NCBI RefSeq assembly: GCF_000002235.5
Contig: NW_022145554.1
Location: 186,001-250,000, forward strand
Reading direction: 5' to 3'
From: Strongylocentrotus purpuratus
Lineage: Eukaryota > Echinodermata > Echinoidea > Camarodonta > Strongylocentrotidae
DNA: 64,000 nt
Of the stretch, positions 1 through 10,523 are shown one piece after another; position 1 is the stretch's first letter, and every line of letters starts with the position of its first letter. The notes under the pieces were generated by a model, which was given only the letters and a program-made list of their open reading frames with translations, was not told the origin of the DNA and searched no databases. A program made the translations under genes and the position numbers.

Positions 1-79
1 CAACGAGTTTTTTGTCAGTTAACCGATGGTGGCGATAAATACGTAATTATTTGGTCTTGTAAGCACTTTTTTTGATTGG

Positions 80-810
80 TTTCACAGGTTATCCAAGGTT
101 GATGGTAATAATCACGTTACTTACACCGGCTAATCGTCTTATTGTTCTGTCCGTGAATCTCTGGTTATATTCAACTAGTAATTCTGAGGTGTCTTACACA
201 CCTCTTTAAAAGGTTTCAAAGTTACCATAAATTTCTTGGTTCTGATCACGTGGCTCAAGCTGATTACTAATCTAAGCTGTGAAAACGTGATATGTAGGTG
301 TGAAAATTAGTAATTATTAAGTGTTTTAAAACACCTTTTTAAATGGTAGTCAAAGTTGCCATAAGTTCCGCGGTGATGATCTCGTGACTCAAACGGATTA
401 TTGATCTCAGCTTGTCATACGTGACTTTTAGGTGTGAAAAATTAGTCATTATTAGGTGTCTTAAAACACCTATTTAAATGGTTTCAAAGTTACCATAACT
501 TTCTTGGTGATGATCACGTAGTTAAAACTGATTACTAATCTAAGCTGTGAATTCGTGATATTTAGGTGTGAAAAATTAGTCATTATTAGGTGTATTAAAA
601 CACCTATTTAAATGGAAGTCAAAGTTGCCATAAGTTCCACGGTGATGATCTCGTGACTCAAACGGATTATTAATCTAAGCTGGGCATACGTGACTTTTAG
701 GTGTGAACAATTAGTCATGATTAGGTGTCTTAAAACACCTATTTAAATCGTAGTCAAAGTTGCCAGCTGTTCCGGGGTGATGATCGCGTGACTCAAACGG
801 ATTATTAATA
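80..810. repeat. 134-bp satellite array
   Basis: The motif AGGTGTGAA recurs at about 296, 430, 564 and 699, giving a spacing of 134-135 bases. There are four to five units, the leftmost strongly diverged. Most units contain a short palindrome, AGGTGTCTTAAAACACCT, and a TGATGATCACGTG-like segment. No ORF runs through it. The array ends at the ATA/AAT tail of the LINE that follows. Confidence 0.85.
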
Positions 811-2072
811 TAATAATAATAATAATAATATGACAAATTTATATAGCGCTTGTGACAAAAGTTTCAAAGCGCTGTACATGTACACAAATCAAAATTACTT
901 CAAACAAAATCGATATTACTAATGGAATTAACATTACTCAAATTACCAAGAAAACAAAATATTACCTACATTACTTAACTAATTATCATTACTTATATTA
1001 ACAAGAAAATCAAATATTTCTATCATAACTTAACAAATTGACATTACTCAAATTACCAAGGAGATCAAACATTACTAACATTACTAAAGAAATTAACAAA
1101 ACATGTAAATTCCTTGGAAATTAACACATTATATCAGTAATAGTAATAATTTGAAAAGACATTATAGAGTTATTTGGGTTGCTTTTGGAATAGATGAGTT
1201 TTTAGATTCTTTTTGAAAATGTCAATGGTGGGTGAGTCCTGGATATGGGCGGGGAGAATGTTCCAAAGAGTGGGGGCACAGACTGAGAAGGCCCTGTCAC
1301 CATAGCGGTTGTGGGTGCGAGGACCGAGTGCGAGCTGGGGTCTGGATGATGATCTAAGGTTCATGCCGGTAGTCTGTTTGGGTGAGATCAGTTCAATCAG
1401 GTATGATGGTGCTTGTTGATGGATGATGTGGAACGTGAGGAGAAGAATCTTGAATTGGATACGTTGGGGGAATTAAGAGCCAATGTAGGGTGCGGATGAC
1501 TGGAGTGATGTGATCGTGCCAGGCGCGGATCTACGGGGGGGGTTTAGGGGGTTTAAACCCCCCCCCCCTTGGGCGGCCCAAAAAAAAAAAAAAAAAAAAG
1601 AAAAAAAAAGGAAAAAAAAAAAAAAGAAAGAAAAAAAGAAAGAAAAAAGAACGCACGCTGGAGAGAAACCCTTTCAAGTGCAAATATTGTGAGAAGATAT
1701 TCAACTCATCTGGTAACTTAACCAAACACATGATAACTCTGGATATAACTGTGTTTTTACTGTTACTTGATTTAAAAAGACGTTATCATGCACTGCTTTT
1801 TATGGTCTCCATTGTGTTAATAGATGCCAGGAAAACATCACTTACGGAGTTCAAATAAACACCCCAAAAAAAAATCGGCTCGCCGCTTCGCGGCTCGTGG
1901 ACGATGCTCCGCATCGTCATTATTTTGGTCAACCCCCCCCTTAGCAAAAAGCTAGATCCGCCCCTGCGTGCTTTCTGGTGCGAGTGATTAGACGTGCAGC
2001 GGTGTTCTGTATGTGTTGGAGTGGGGCCAGATGAGAAGCAGGTAAGTTGATTAATAATGAATTACAGTAGTC
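811..2072 (-). mobile_element. 5'-truncated LINE, reverse strand (CR1/Jockey-like RT C-terminus)
   Basis: On the reverse strand this encodes the C-terminal end of a non-LTR reverse transcriptase. The part near 2070 reads LDYCNSLLINLP, followed by AARLITRTRKH. After an interruption by a MITE at 1520-1966 it continues to the typical end YGDRAFSVCAPTLWN and KKNLKTHLF at 1170-1364. The 3' end is an (AAT)n tail at 811-832, next to a GCGCT...AGCGCTATATAAAT hairpin-like sequence. The catalytic YxDD region and the endonuclease are absent, so the copy is 5' truncated and inactive. The 5' end abuts the foldback element at 2073. Confidence 0.8.
1520..1966. mobile_element. hAT-like MITE inserted in the LINE, carrying a zinc-finger fragment
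   Basis: Ends are CAGGCGCGGATCTA and TAGATCCGCCCCTG, which are inverted repeats of each other. A 5-bp direct repeat, CGTGC, flanks it (1515-1519 and 1967-1971). This is shorter than the 8 bp usual for hAT elements. Similar ends occur at 16413-17079 and, at one end, 24921. The interior has G/C and A/AAG runs and then a segment at about 1650-1730 resembling a C2H2 zinc-finger exon: the linker THAGEKPF, then, one base out of frame, CKYCEKIF and GNLTKH. No transposase is present. The LINE reading resumes on either side, so the MITE is the younger insertion. Confidence 0.8.
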
Positions 2073-2457
2073 TAAATTGTTTAAAAAACATAGATCTGCA
2101 CGCACCCCATATTCAATATGCAAATGAATTGGTGTCAGCTGGGTCAACTCGAAATGGGTATTCCGTGTTTTCCATGTGTGAAAATGAGTTATTCTTGGGT
2201 GTCTTGATGGTTTCACAGTTACCATTTAAGTTCCGTGGTGATAATCCCGTGACTGTTGGCATATTTCTATGTTCACCAGTTGATAACTGACTGTTGGCAT
2301 ATTTTCATTGCACCAGTTGATAACTGGAGTGTGCATATTTCCAGTTGCACCAGTTGATGACTGAGCGTTGGCATATTTCGAGTTGACCCAGCTGACACCA
2401 ATTCATTTGCATATTGAATATGGGGTGCGTGCAGATCTATGTTTTTTAAACAATTTA
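2073..2457. mobile_element. Foldback MITE with ~77-bp terminal inverted repeats
   Basis: The stretch from 2073 (TAAATTGTTTAAAAAACATAG) to about 2150 is repeated as its exact reverse complement ending at 2457. The loop holds three to four ~45-base direct repeats built on GCACCAGTTGATAACTG and TTGGCATATTTC. The inverted repeats look essentially identical, which suggests recent insertion or hairpin-mediated repair. Short ORFs across it are by-products of the symmetry. No transposase is seen. The family is not recognised. Confidence 0.85.
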
Positions 2458-3504
2458 TCTGAATTTACAGCATATTTCTTAATTACTGGTGATTTAGTTA
2501 TATGCAATTCATTTCGAAAATACTACAAATATAAATTACCAGTTATTAGGACATTTCGCTACTTCGTATAAATAGTTAAACATGAATAAGGGAAACATTA
2601 ACTGTGAACTAAAATAATTTCAATAAAGTACAAGCATACGGTTTTTTTTCTCGATTAATTCAATTATGTAAGTCTACTTATTACCAATGCCCTTAAATTG
2701 GAAATACAGACGTACCAGTATTGAAGTATTGTTGCTGTTCAACTGGTTGGAAGTTTTACCAAATGGTTCTAATGGCTCAGCTAGACCAGTTGAATTATAA
2801 CTGGCCTGGATCAACTGGATCATTTAGCCCATTTCAATTTCCAGGGTTACCAGTTGGCATTAAATGGTTCATCAACTGGACTAGTTGCAACTAGCTTTCT
2901 CTTCTGGGATGTTTGCACCCCCCCCCCCCCACCCAACCCCCTCTAATCCCAAACTGCTTCCGGCGCGCCTGGACGTAATTATGGAAGATCCAAGACACGA
3001 TGTTCAGAAACGGGATGAGAACGTCATTATTTTGGTTCATTTATTGTGTAACATTTGCGTAATTATCGGGTTGAACGCGGGTTACAGTAACATACTTCCT
3101 CTTCGACGTAAATTTCACGTGAATGAAGAACATGATTCATCTCAAGTCAGCCTCGTAATATTCACGTGAATTTCACGCAGATATTTTGACTAAAACTATC
3201 ACTAACGCTTCACGTGTTTCTGTGACGCGATAATTTCGTGTATGAAGATGTAATTTCATAACCAAACAAACACGGGAGTATTAGGTTTACAAACCATGGT
3301 CTCCAAGGTAGGGATAATCACGTTATTATAATGGTGATATTGCAGTGACAATTGCGTGATTTAGTGTACGTGTGTTTTAAGTTACCTAATGCAAAAAACG
3401 TATTAACACATTTACGTAAATGTCCGGTGTTTGAAGAACGTAACTCTCCTCAAGTCGACACCTTGATATTGACGTGATTTTCACGTGATTTTGTTTATTG
3501 GGTA
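2458..3504. other. Non-coding spacer with CAACTGG cluster and ACGTGA repeats
   Basis: No supported gene. From 2730 to 2895 the motif CAACTGG/CCAGTT recurs many times, echoing the loop of the foldback MITE. A C-run lies at 2918-2931. From about 3100 to 3490 the segment around CTCAAGTC...TTCACGTGA occurs twice (near 3140 and 3450), with many ACGTGA/TCACGT half-palindromes. This probably represents decayed repeat DNA. Confidence 0.5.
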
Positions 3505-3645
3505 GAATATTCCGTATATCTTTGATTTATTTTGCCCTAGATCTTTCATCAGACAAAACACTTTCGGGAACTTTTGGCCAAGTTTTGTGATGCTAAGCAG
3601 AATGTGATTATTACCAATAATTCGCTTTGAATAGAGGAGATCGTC
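3505..3645 (+). promoter_or_regulatory. Leader region of receptor R1, left half, split by a LINE
   Basis: This stretch (TAGAATATTCCGTATATC, GCCCTAGATCTTTCATC, GCTAAGCAGAATGTGAT, GAGGAGATCGTC) matches the region found 60-330 bases upstream of nearly every other receptor in the window. In R1 the match stops at about 3645 and resumes at about 4790 (CTGTGATTCTGAGAGGAAAAG), because a LINE sits between. Confidence 0.75.
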
Positions 3646-4790
3646 GAACACACTTAGTTCACTTGGTGTCAAGGGTGAGGCATACAAATGGTTCGAGTCT
3701 TATCTGTCATACCACTCTCAGATCGTTTGTATTAATGGTTGCAAATCAGTTGCTTTGCCTCTCTTTTGTGGAGTACCACAGGGTTCTGTGGGCGGGCCTA
3801 CTCTCTTCTCAATTTATTTAATTGGATTGCGACAAGTTTTGTTACAACATGGATTATCATATTTATGCAGATGATATTCAACTTATGATTTCCTTCAATT
3901 CAGATCAAGCCGCTGCAGAACGAGCCGTTCATCGCCTTGAATCTTGCATGGCTGATGCTCATGATTGGATGCTCGCACGTTCCTTGAAATTAAATTCAGA
4001 CAAATGCAAATTCCTTATATTTGGTTCCAAAGTACAGCTTAGTAAAGTTAATATCAATTGCATTTCATTTTCTGGCCACATAATTCACTTGTCACAAACG
4101 TGTCGCAATCTCGGTGTTATGTTTGACTCACATATGACAATGTCTGACCAAGTTTCTAATATTTGCAGATCAGTAAGGTACCAATTGCGTAATATCGGTT
4201 TTATTCGTAAATATTTGTCCAAGTCTGCCACCGAAAAATTAGTACATGCTCTGATTTCCTCCCGTCTTGATTTTGGCAATGCCCTCCTAATCAATCTACC
4301 CCAGAATCTACTGTCCAAACTCCAGAAGCTTCAAAACGATGCAGCTCGTATTGTTTCTCTGACCACCAAGCGTACCCACATTTCCCCAGTTTTGCAGTCG
4401 CTACACTGGCTCCCAGTAAAAGATCGCATTGTTTTCAAAATTGTGTTGCTTACCTTTCATTGCGTTCACGGCTCTGCTCCTCAATACCTTATCTCTCTAA
4501 TCCAAAACTACACTCCTGCAAGACCTCTACGCTCATCCACTTCAAATTTTCTTGTGACCCCCAAAATTACCAAAACGTGGGGGGAAAGATCATTTGCATA
4601 CTCTAGTCCTAAATTATGGAATGGCCTTCCTGAAGACATCAACAAATGTTTATCTTCTGATTCTTTCAAAACTCATCTCAAAACATTCCTTTTCAAGTCT
4701 TGATCGTTTTTCCTGTTTACACGGGCGTTGAGCACTCCACAGAGTGGATTTGGCGCGATATAAGTTACATTATTATTATTATTATTATTT
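3646..4790 (+). mobile_element. 5'-truncated LINE in the leader of receptor R1
   Basis: The element encodes the last part of a non-LTR reverse transcriptase. LFCGVPQGSVGGP (about 3760-3800) is followed, after one frameshift near 3830, by the catalytic block YADDIQL (3855-3875). An open frame to 4703 contains ARSLKLNSDKCKF, NLGVMFDSH, LHWLPVKDRI and GERSFAYSSPKLWN. A 3' untranslated part ends in TTGGCGCGATATAAGTTAC and an (ATT)n tail at 4770-4790. The long open frame suggests a fairly young copy. Endonuclease and ORF1 are missing. It separates the two halves of the R1 leader. Confidence 0.88.
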
Positions 4791-4849
4791 TACTGTGATT
4801 CTGAGAGGAAAAGAGATTGTGTGATACGAGTCTAATCGGAAAAAGAAAA

Positions 4850-5266
4850 ATGGAAACTACACCTTCTTTCATCATCTTAAACAACGCGGAAGCCGGCGAA
4901 GATATGAAGGTTGTGAATAATGTACTGTTCATTATGGACATCTTTCTTAACTTGGCTTTGAATGGGATCGTCTTAGTCGTTCTAAGACACCAAAAAGAGC
5001 TCCAAGAATACATGCGAGTTCTTTATCAGGTTCTTGCAGTATCAATTATGGCCTGTGGTGCCTTTTACAACCTGTGGAGCATCCTCTGGTACTCACTTAG
5101 AAACACGAAAAGTTGTTTTATAATCAGCATGACGTTTCTCTTAGGATTTCAAGTCTCCTTAATGTAGGTTTACTTGGTGACTAAATATGAAGCGAGGAAA
5201 CTGTGCTTGACATCGTTCCGTCAGTGCCTCAACCAGTTGATTAGGAAGACTAATAGTCGAGATTGA
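4850..5266 (+). pseudogene. Receptor R1, internally deleted rhodopsin-class GPCR
   Basis: The ATG at 4850 lies in the array's usual context AAAAATGG. The first ~106 codons encode the N-terminus, TM1 (NLALNGIVLVVLRH), the loop QKELQEYMRVLYQ, TM2 and the beginning of TM3 up to QVSLM. Then a deletion of roughly 600 bases joins TM3 directly to the end of TM7. The junction makes a TAG at 5165-5167. The same frame continues with VYLVTKYEARKLC and the C-tail to a TGA at 5264-5266. TM3 to TM7 are therefore missing, and the product could not be a receptor. The leader is interrupted by a LINE at 3646-4790. Confidence 0.9.
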
Positions 5267-5459
5267 GCAAGGTTGATTCTAGATAACAGGTGACCCAACA
5301 TTTGGATCCAGCTCATTTCATTAAAAATACATTTTGATTGCACATAATTACCTTTTGATCCTGATCGCCATGGTCGCCAGGAACGTTACCCATCCTACCC
5401 CGAAACTTGGAATGCACTGGCCGTGTACTACCATGCCAATGAAAGTTTAAAAGGCGCCA

Positions 5460-5968
5460 ATAACAGACTCCGTTCTTAACGAAAACAAGTCATAACTCAT
5501 CCATTTTCTTCACAGCTCAGGAGCACGACGCCCCTTCCAGTTCTGACAACAACTGATGAGGGTTTACTAATGACCTCTGAAACCGTTAGAGACCTCGACA
5601 TTACATTGGACAAACACCTTACTCTTACACATCGAAAACGTCTGCAGATCTACATCTTGGGGCATCTACACAATTGGAAAGATCAGGCGAATGCTTGACA
5701 AAGCCTCAACTGAAAAAATTGTCCACGCCTTCGTCTCCTCCCATCTGGACTATTGCAACTCCCTCCTTGCCGGCTTCACAGTTTTCCATATATCTCCTCT
5801 CCATCGCATCCACAAATCAGCAGCTAGATTGATCATATTAAGTAGGAAATATGACCATATATCACCTGTTCTTCGCTCACTTCATTGGCTACAGGTCCAT
5901 TCTCGCATTAATTTCAAAATCCTACTTCTTTCGTACAAAATAACATATGACCTTGCCCCTAAATATAC
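5460..5968 (+). mobile_element. LINE RT C-terminal fragment (family shared after R1, R3, R4)
   Basis: Translation gives pieces of a reverse-transcriptase C-terminal region in shifting frames: LLMTSETVRDLDITLDKH, EKIVHAFVSSHLDYCNSLL, AARLIILSRKYDHISPVLRSLHWL and KILLLSYKIT. Both ends are missing, and it stops at a TA microsatellite. The same fragment with the same borders follows R3 (10206) and R4 (13196), so it was already in the unit that duplicated. Confidence 0.8.
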
Positions 5969-6358
5969 ACATATATATATATATATATAAATATATATAT
6001 AATGAAAATAAGAATATACAATTTGTCTCTAAATTTATAGTAATTGATGTACCATGTGGTAATACACTGATGTAAATATGGTGGTACAATAAACTACAGT
6101 TCTGTAATACATTGACGGAACTAGGACAACATGGTCCTGTAACTATAATACATTGATGTAACCATAGTAATAAATATGTGTCTCTATTAACCGGGTCACT
6201 TAATTGGTTATATGCGCCTGAGGTTCGTTTACATAGATCTTTTGACAGCACACCTAACCAGTTAATTACGTATGACGTCCATTAAGCGAATATAATACAA
6301 TTGTGTACGAATACGGCATTCAAATAATCACGGCGCGATGCTAACGTGTCACACTTGG

Positions 6359-6366
6359 TATAAATA
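6359..6366 (+). promoter_or_regulatory. TATA-like box upstream of R2
   Basis: TATAAATA lies in a conserved block (GCTAACGTGTCACACTTGG before it, AGTGATGACGG after it) about 485 bases before the R2 ATG. The same octamer is kept before R4, R5 and R7. It is altered before R8 (TATGAATA), R9 (TAGAAATA) and R11/R12. No transcript evidence is available, so the start site and any 5' intron are unknown. Confidence 0.4.
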
Positions 6367-6843
6367 AGTGATGACGGCTTTACATTATGCATGTACATAT
6401 TATCAGGATGGCTTAGCATGTGACAGAGAATCAGACGAATGAATAATCCCCTTCTGTCTACCTCATACTTTCAGACGAGAGGGAATGAATATTATTGTAG
6501 GCTTCATTTTAGTTAGCGATTGTCGTTGGCTAGAGATGAAGCATAGGACAACCATCAGGGAACTTGTTCGGGCCTCTTAGCAATCACCTATATATATTTT
6601 ATTCGCATACTTGATTGGAAAATGAGACGAGTCGTTAGAATATTCCGTATATATGTTAATTCGTGTGCCCTAGATCTTTCATCTGATCGAACACGTTGGT
6701 GAACTTATTCGCAAAATTTTGTGCAGCTAAGCAGAATGTGAAAAACAATGATCCGCTTCATATAGAGGAGATTGTCTTTTCCTGTGATTCTGATCTAAGA
6801 GAAAAAGAGATTGTGTGATACAACCCTAAGTGTAAAAAGAAAA

Positions 6844-7908
6844 ATGGCGACTACACCCTCTCTCATCATCTTAAACAACGCAAAAGTCGGGGCAGATCTG
6901 GAGGCTGTCAATATTGATATTGCACTTGTCATTCTCAATATTTGTCTTAACATGACCATGAATGTGATCGTCTTAGTCGTTCTAAGACACCAACAAGAGC
7001 TCCAAGAATACATGCGAGTTCTCTACCAGCTTCTAACAGTATCAAATATGGCTTTTGTTGTCCTTTTCAACTTGTGGAGCATCCTGTGGTTCTCACTTGA
7101 AAGCACGAAGAGTTGTGAGATAATCAGCTTGGTGTTTCCCTTAGGATATCAAGTCTCCTTAATGTCCATCATGGCTTGTCTCTGTGGAATCAGTTTCCAT
7201 CTTTATCTCCTCGTCACGAGACCACTACGTTACTATACGATCATGACCAGAACACGTTTTTACTTTAGTCTGGCATCCACTTTCTTGTTGATACTGCTGA
7301 TCTGTTTGATATATCTACCCATTCCAGAGTCGCCCTTTATAAAATTGTTGATAACACGTTGCCTAGACCGTGACATCAGTATCCAAGCGCAATGGACATC
7401 AATGTTCCACACCATTGTTCAGCTTTGTCCTGTTTTCGCGACGATGGCATTTACAACGATAATCAATATCAGGTTACTGCTCATTTTGCGTAATTTAAGA
7501 AATGTCGCACCCGTCCCTGAAGCCCTTCGCTACGTCCGTAACCCTCCGGATGTATCTAGCTTTGAAAATCGTCGTCATGTTGTGCATCCACCAGAATATA
7601 ACCACAATGATCCCGCACGCGATGCAAACATGAACGTACATCAGCCGAGCAAGCGGAATTTTAAAGGGTTCTTCACAATTTTTCTTCTGACAGGCTCGTT
7701 TTATATCGTGTGGGTTCCTTACGCTATTTTATCCGTCAGACCGTTGCATCCGACTTCCCTGCTTATTATGGATAGATTTTGTCTTTGCATGGCATCGGTG
7801 CAGCCCATGATTTCCTTGGTGACCAACTCTGAAGCGAGAAAGCTGTGTTTGGCATCGCTCCGTCAGTGCCTCAACAAATTGACTCGTAAGACTAATAGTC
7901 GAGGTTGA
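6844..7908 (+). CDS. Receptor R2, intronless rhodopsin-class GPCR, 354 aa
   Basis: Probable plasma-membrane receptor; ligand unknown. The start is the ATG at 6844 in a strong context (AAAAATGGCG). The in-frame TTG upstream is not needed. There is no signal peptide and a short N-terminus of about 23 residues. TM1 is ~24-47 with N40 at the 1.50 position. TM2 is ~57-82 with N68 where class A has Asp 2.50. TM3 is ~95-122, ending LCGISFHLYLLVTRPLRYY: H119-L120-Y121 align with the DRY triplet, seven residues before the loop-2 Pro. TM4 is ~139-161 without Trp 4.50. Loop 2 has C173. TM5 has P196. Loop 3 is long (~212-270). TM6 has W290 and P292. TM7 ends QPMIS (320-324) in place of NPxxY, then helix 8 SEARKLC. 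Loop 2 resembles amine receptors (PLRYYTIMTRTR, compare histamine H1), but no Asp is found at 3.32. C91 lies 29 rather than 25 residues before L120, so its equivalence to Cys 3.25 is unsure. Confidence 0.92.
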   Translation: MATTPSLIILNNAKVGADLEAVNIDIALVILNICLNMTMNVIVLVVLRHQQELQEYMRVLYQLLTVSNMAFVVLFNLWSILWFSLESTKSCEIISLVFPLGYQVSLMSIMACLCGISFHLYLLVTRPLRYYTIMTRTRFYFSLASTFLLILLICLIYLPIPESPFIKLLITRCLDRDISIQAQWTSMFHTIVQLCPVFATMAFTTIINIRLLLILRNLRNVAPVPEALRYVRNPPDVSSFENRRHVVHPPEYNHNDPARDANMNVHQPSKRNFKGFFTIFLLTGSFYIVWVPYAILSVRPLHPTSLLIMDRFCLCMASVQPMISLVTNSEARKLCLASLRQCLNKLTRKTNSRG

Positions 7909-8930
7909 TCAAGGTTGATGCTACTTGCTAGACTGGGATTTCAGGTGACCCTACATTTGGATCCAGCTCATTTCATTAAAAAATATATTTTGATTTCACA
8001 GAATTTTCGTTTGATCCTGATCGCCATGGTCGCCAGGAACTTTACCCACGCTGCCCCGAAACTTGGAACACACTAGCCACTGTCATGAGCTCTATCCTGT
8101 AAGGTGTTCATTAGCAAAGAAAGTTTAAAAGGTGCCATGAAAGGCTCAAAAGATGGCCTCCTGCGAACAATGAACTTAGTAAATATGAATTAGTAAATTC
8201 AATTAACTCTACTGTTAAAAAAAATATGGCTGAAATTAATAAAGGTAGTTTAAGCCTAAGCTGTGGTCTAAACCATGCAAATGCTACATACGGTAACCAC
8301 AATGGCCCAAAATAAATATATGCCAATATTCTTTATAACAAAGGCCAACAATTAATTTATTCTTTGGTAACGAAATAAAAACACGTAAAACAGGCAAAAA
8401 AGAGAAAGGGTCATTGTTACCTTTTTTTAAACTAAAATGTTGACTATACTTGTTCTTAATTTTGGCTGTCTATGGTAAATTGATGATTTAAACAAATGTG
8501 TAAGTTTAAACAGCCTTTGTAAATTCCAGCATATGACATGAATAAACTGAAATGGCACGTCCACACTAGTGGCGCACGGAACTGCCGCTGTCATGTCAAC
8601 TGACCTTGCCAACATCTCTTTTTTCCCCTTATATGATGTTGTATTCTAGTCTGTGCTTTCCTTTCGGTTTCATAATTATTCTTTATACGGCGTTTCTTTT
8701 AACGAGTTTTCTATAAATGTCCGATAGTCCTAGCAGCCTATTATGGCCCGGTCCCACTGGCCGATGGACACAAAACGTATGTATAAAGGACACAGCGAAC
8801 GAGCAAAATTGTGTGCAGCTAAGCAGAATGTGATAACTAATGATTCGCTTCATAGAGAGTAGATTGTATTTTCCTGTAATTCTGATCTAAGAGAAAAGGA
8901 GATTTGTGTGAAACAACCCTAATCGTAAAA
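7909..8930. other. Spacer between R2 and R3
   Basis: The 3' flank of R2 (GATCGCCATGGTCGCCAGGAAC at 8020-8041) leads into a module also found at 28110-28450 and 36050-36500 (GGTGACCACAATGGCCC-like segment, GGCACGTCCACACTAGTGG). A MITE fragment lies at 8744-8810. The normal ~2-kb upstream region, including minisatellite and TATA-like block, is absent. Only the last ~130 bases of the leader remain before R3. Confidence 0.65.
8744..8810. mobile_element. Left end of a GGCCC-type MITE fused to the R3 leader
   Basis: TGGCCCGGTCCCACTGGCCG and the following ~45 bases match the left end of the complete element at 28936-29605. At GCAAAATT the match switches directly into the receptor leader (GTGCAGCTAAGCAGAATG). 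GCAAAATT occurs in both partners, so the joint looks like a deletion through short homology. Confidence 0.75.
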
Positions 8931-8937
8931 TAGAAAA

Positions 8938-9985
8938 ATGGCGACTACACCTTCTCTCATAATCTTAAACAACGCAAAAGTCGGGGCAGATCTGGAGGCT
9001 GTCAATATTGCACTTGTCATTCTCAATATTTGTCTTAACTTGACCATGAATGGGATCGTCTTAGTCGTTTTAAGACACCAACAAGAGCTCCAAGAATACA
9101 TGCGAGTTCTCTACCAGGTTCTAGCAGTATCAAATATGGCTTTTGGTGTCATTCAGAACTTGTGAGGCATCTTCTGGTTCTCACTTGTAAGCACGAAGAT
9201 TTGTGAGATAATCAGCTTGGTGTTTCCCTTAGGATATCAAGTCTCCTTCATGTCCATCATGGCTTGTCTCTGTGGAATCAGTTTCCATCTTTACCTCCTC
9301 GTCACGAGACCACTACGCTACTACACGATCATGACTAGAACACGATTTTACTTTAGTCTGGCGTCCACTTTCTTGGTGATACTGCTGATCTGTTCGATCT
9401 ATCTACCCATTCCAGAATCGCCCTTTATAAATTTGTTGACAACACGCTGCTTAAACCAAGACCCCAGTGTACAAGGCCAATGGACATCAATGTTCAACAC
9501 CATTGTTCAGGTATGTCCTATTTTCGCGACAATGGCATTTACAACGATAATCAATATCAGGTTACTGTTCATTTTGCATAATCTAAGAAATGTCGAACCC
9601 GTCCCTGAAACCATTCGCTACGCCCGTAACCCTCCTACTGAATCCGGCTTTGATAATTGTCGTGATGGTCATCAACCAGAAAATGTCCACACTGATCCCG
9701 CACGTGATGCAAACATGAACTTAGGTCGGCCGAGCAAGAGGAACTTCAAAGGGTTCTTCACAATTTTTCTTCTTACAGGTTCTTTTTATATCGTGTGGGC
9801 TCCTTATGCTATATCATTCGTCACACCTTTGCAGGACTGCGTATTATGGATAAATTTTGTCTTGCATGGCATCGGTGCAGCCCATAATTTCGTTGGTGAC
9901 CAACTCTGAAGCGAGAAAACTGTGCTTGACATCGCTGCGTCAGTGCCTTAACACATTGACTTGTGAGACTAGTAGTCGAGGTTGA
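8938..9985 (+). pseudogene. Receptor R3, GPCR pseudogene with a stop and a frameshift
   Basis: The ATG at 8938 opens a frame like R2 and R4. A TGA at 9163-9165 replaces the Trp codon after the QNL motif near the end of TM2. The frame then continues intact from 9166 through TM3 (FHLYLLVTRPLRYY), TM4, TM5 (P5.50), loop 3 and TM6 (VWAPYAI). In the loop before TM7, near 9832, bases are missing relative to relatives (GCAGGACTGCG against GCATCCGACTTCCTGCG). This shifts the frame, and the host frame resumes in TM7 and the tail to 9985. The long upstream regulatory region is also lost. Most of the protein is unaltered, so inactivation is recent. Confidence 0.9.
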
Positions 9986-10523
9986 TCAAGGTTGATGCTA
10001 CTTGCTAGACTAGTATTTCAGGCGACCCAACATCCAGCTTATTTCATTAAAAATACATTTTGATTGTACATAATTATCGTTTAATCCTGATCGCCATGGT
10101 CGCCAGGAACGTTACCCATGCTGCCCCGAAACTTGAAACACACTGGCCACTGTCACGACCTATCCTATAAGGTGTTCATTAGCAAAGAAAGTTTAAAAGG
10201 CGCTAATAACAGACTCCGTCTTAAACAAAACAAGTCAGAACTCATCCATTTTTCTTCACAGCTCAGGAGCACTACGCTCCTACCAGTTCTGACAACTGAT
10301 GAGGGTTTACTAATGACCTCTAAAACCGTTAGAGACCTCGGCGTTACTTTGGACAAACAACTTACTCTTACACATCGAAAGCGTCTGCAGATCTGCATCT
10401 TGGGGCATCTACACAATTGGAAAGATCAGGTGACTGCTTGACAAAGCCTTAACTGAAAGATTTGTCCACACCTTCGTCTCCTCCCATCTGGACTATTGCA
10501 ACTCCCTCCTTGCATGCCGGCCT

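Larger units (their letters stand above)
5280..6780. other. Spacer between R1 and R2
   Basis: Contains the R1 3' flank (ATTAAA-like signals near 5320), a fragment of a second LINE family, a TA microsatellite at 5968-6000, an ATTGATG minisatellite at 6035-6170, and the conserved upstream block leading to R2 (6180-6780). No separate gene is seen. Small ORFs here are LINE or repeat by-products. Confidence 0.7.

Noticed and set aside
6811-6843. N-terminal extensions (CDTTLSVKRK-type) before the receptor ATG
   Set aside because: They depend on TTG or GTG starts. The ATG with strong context directly follows in all intact copies.
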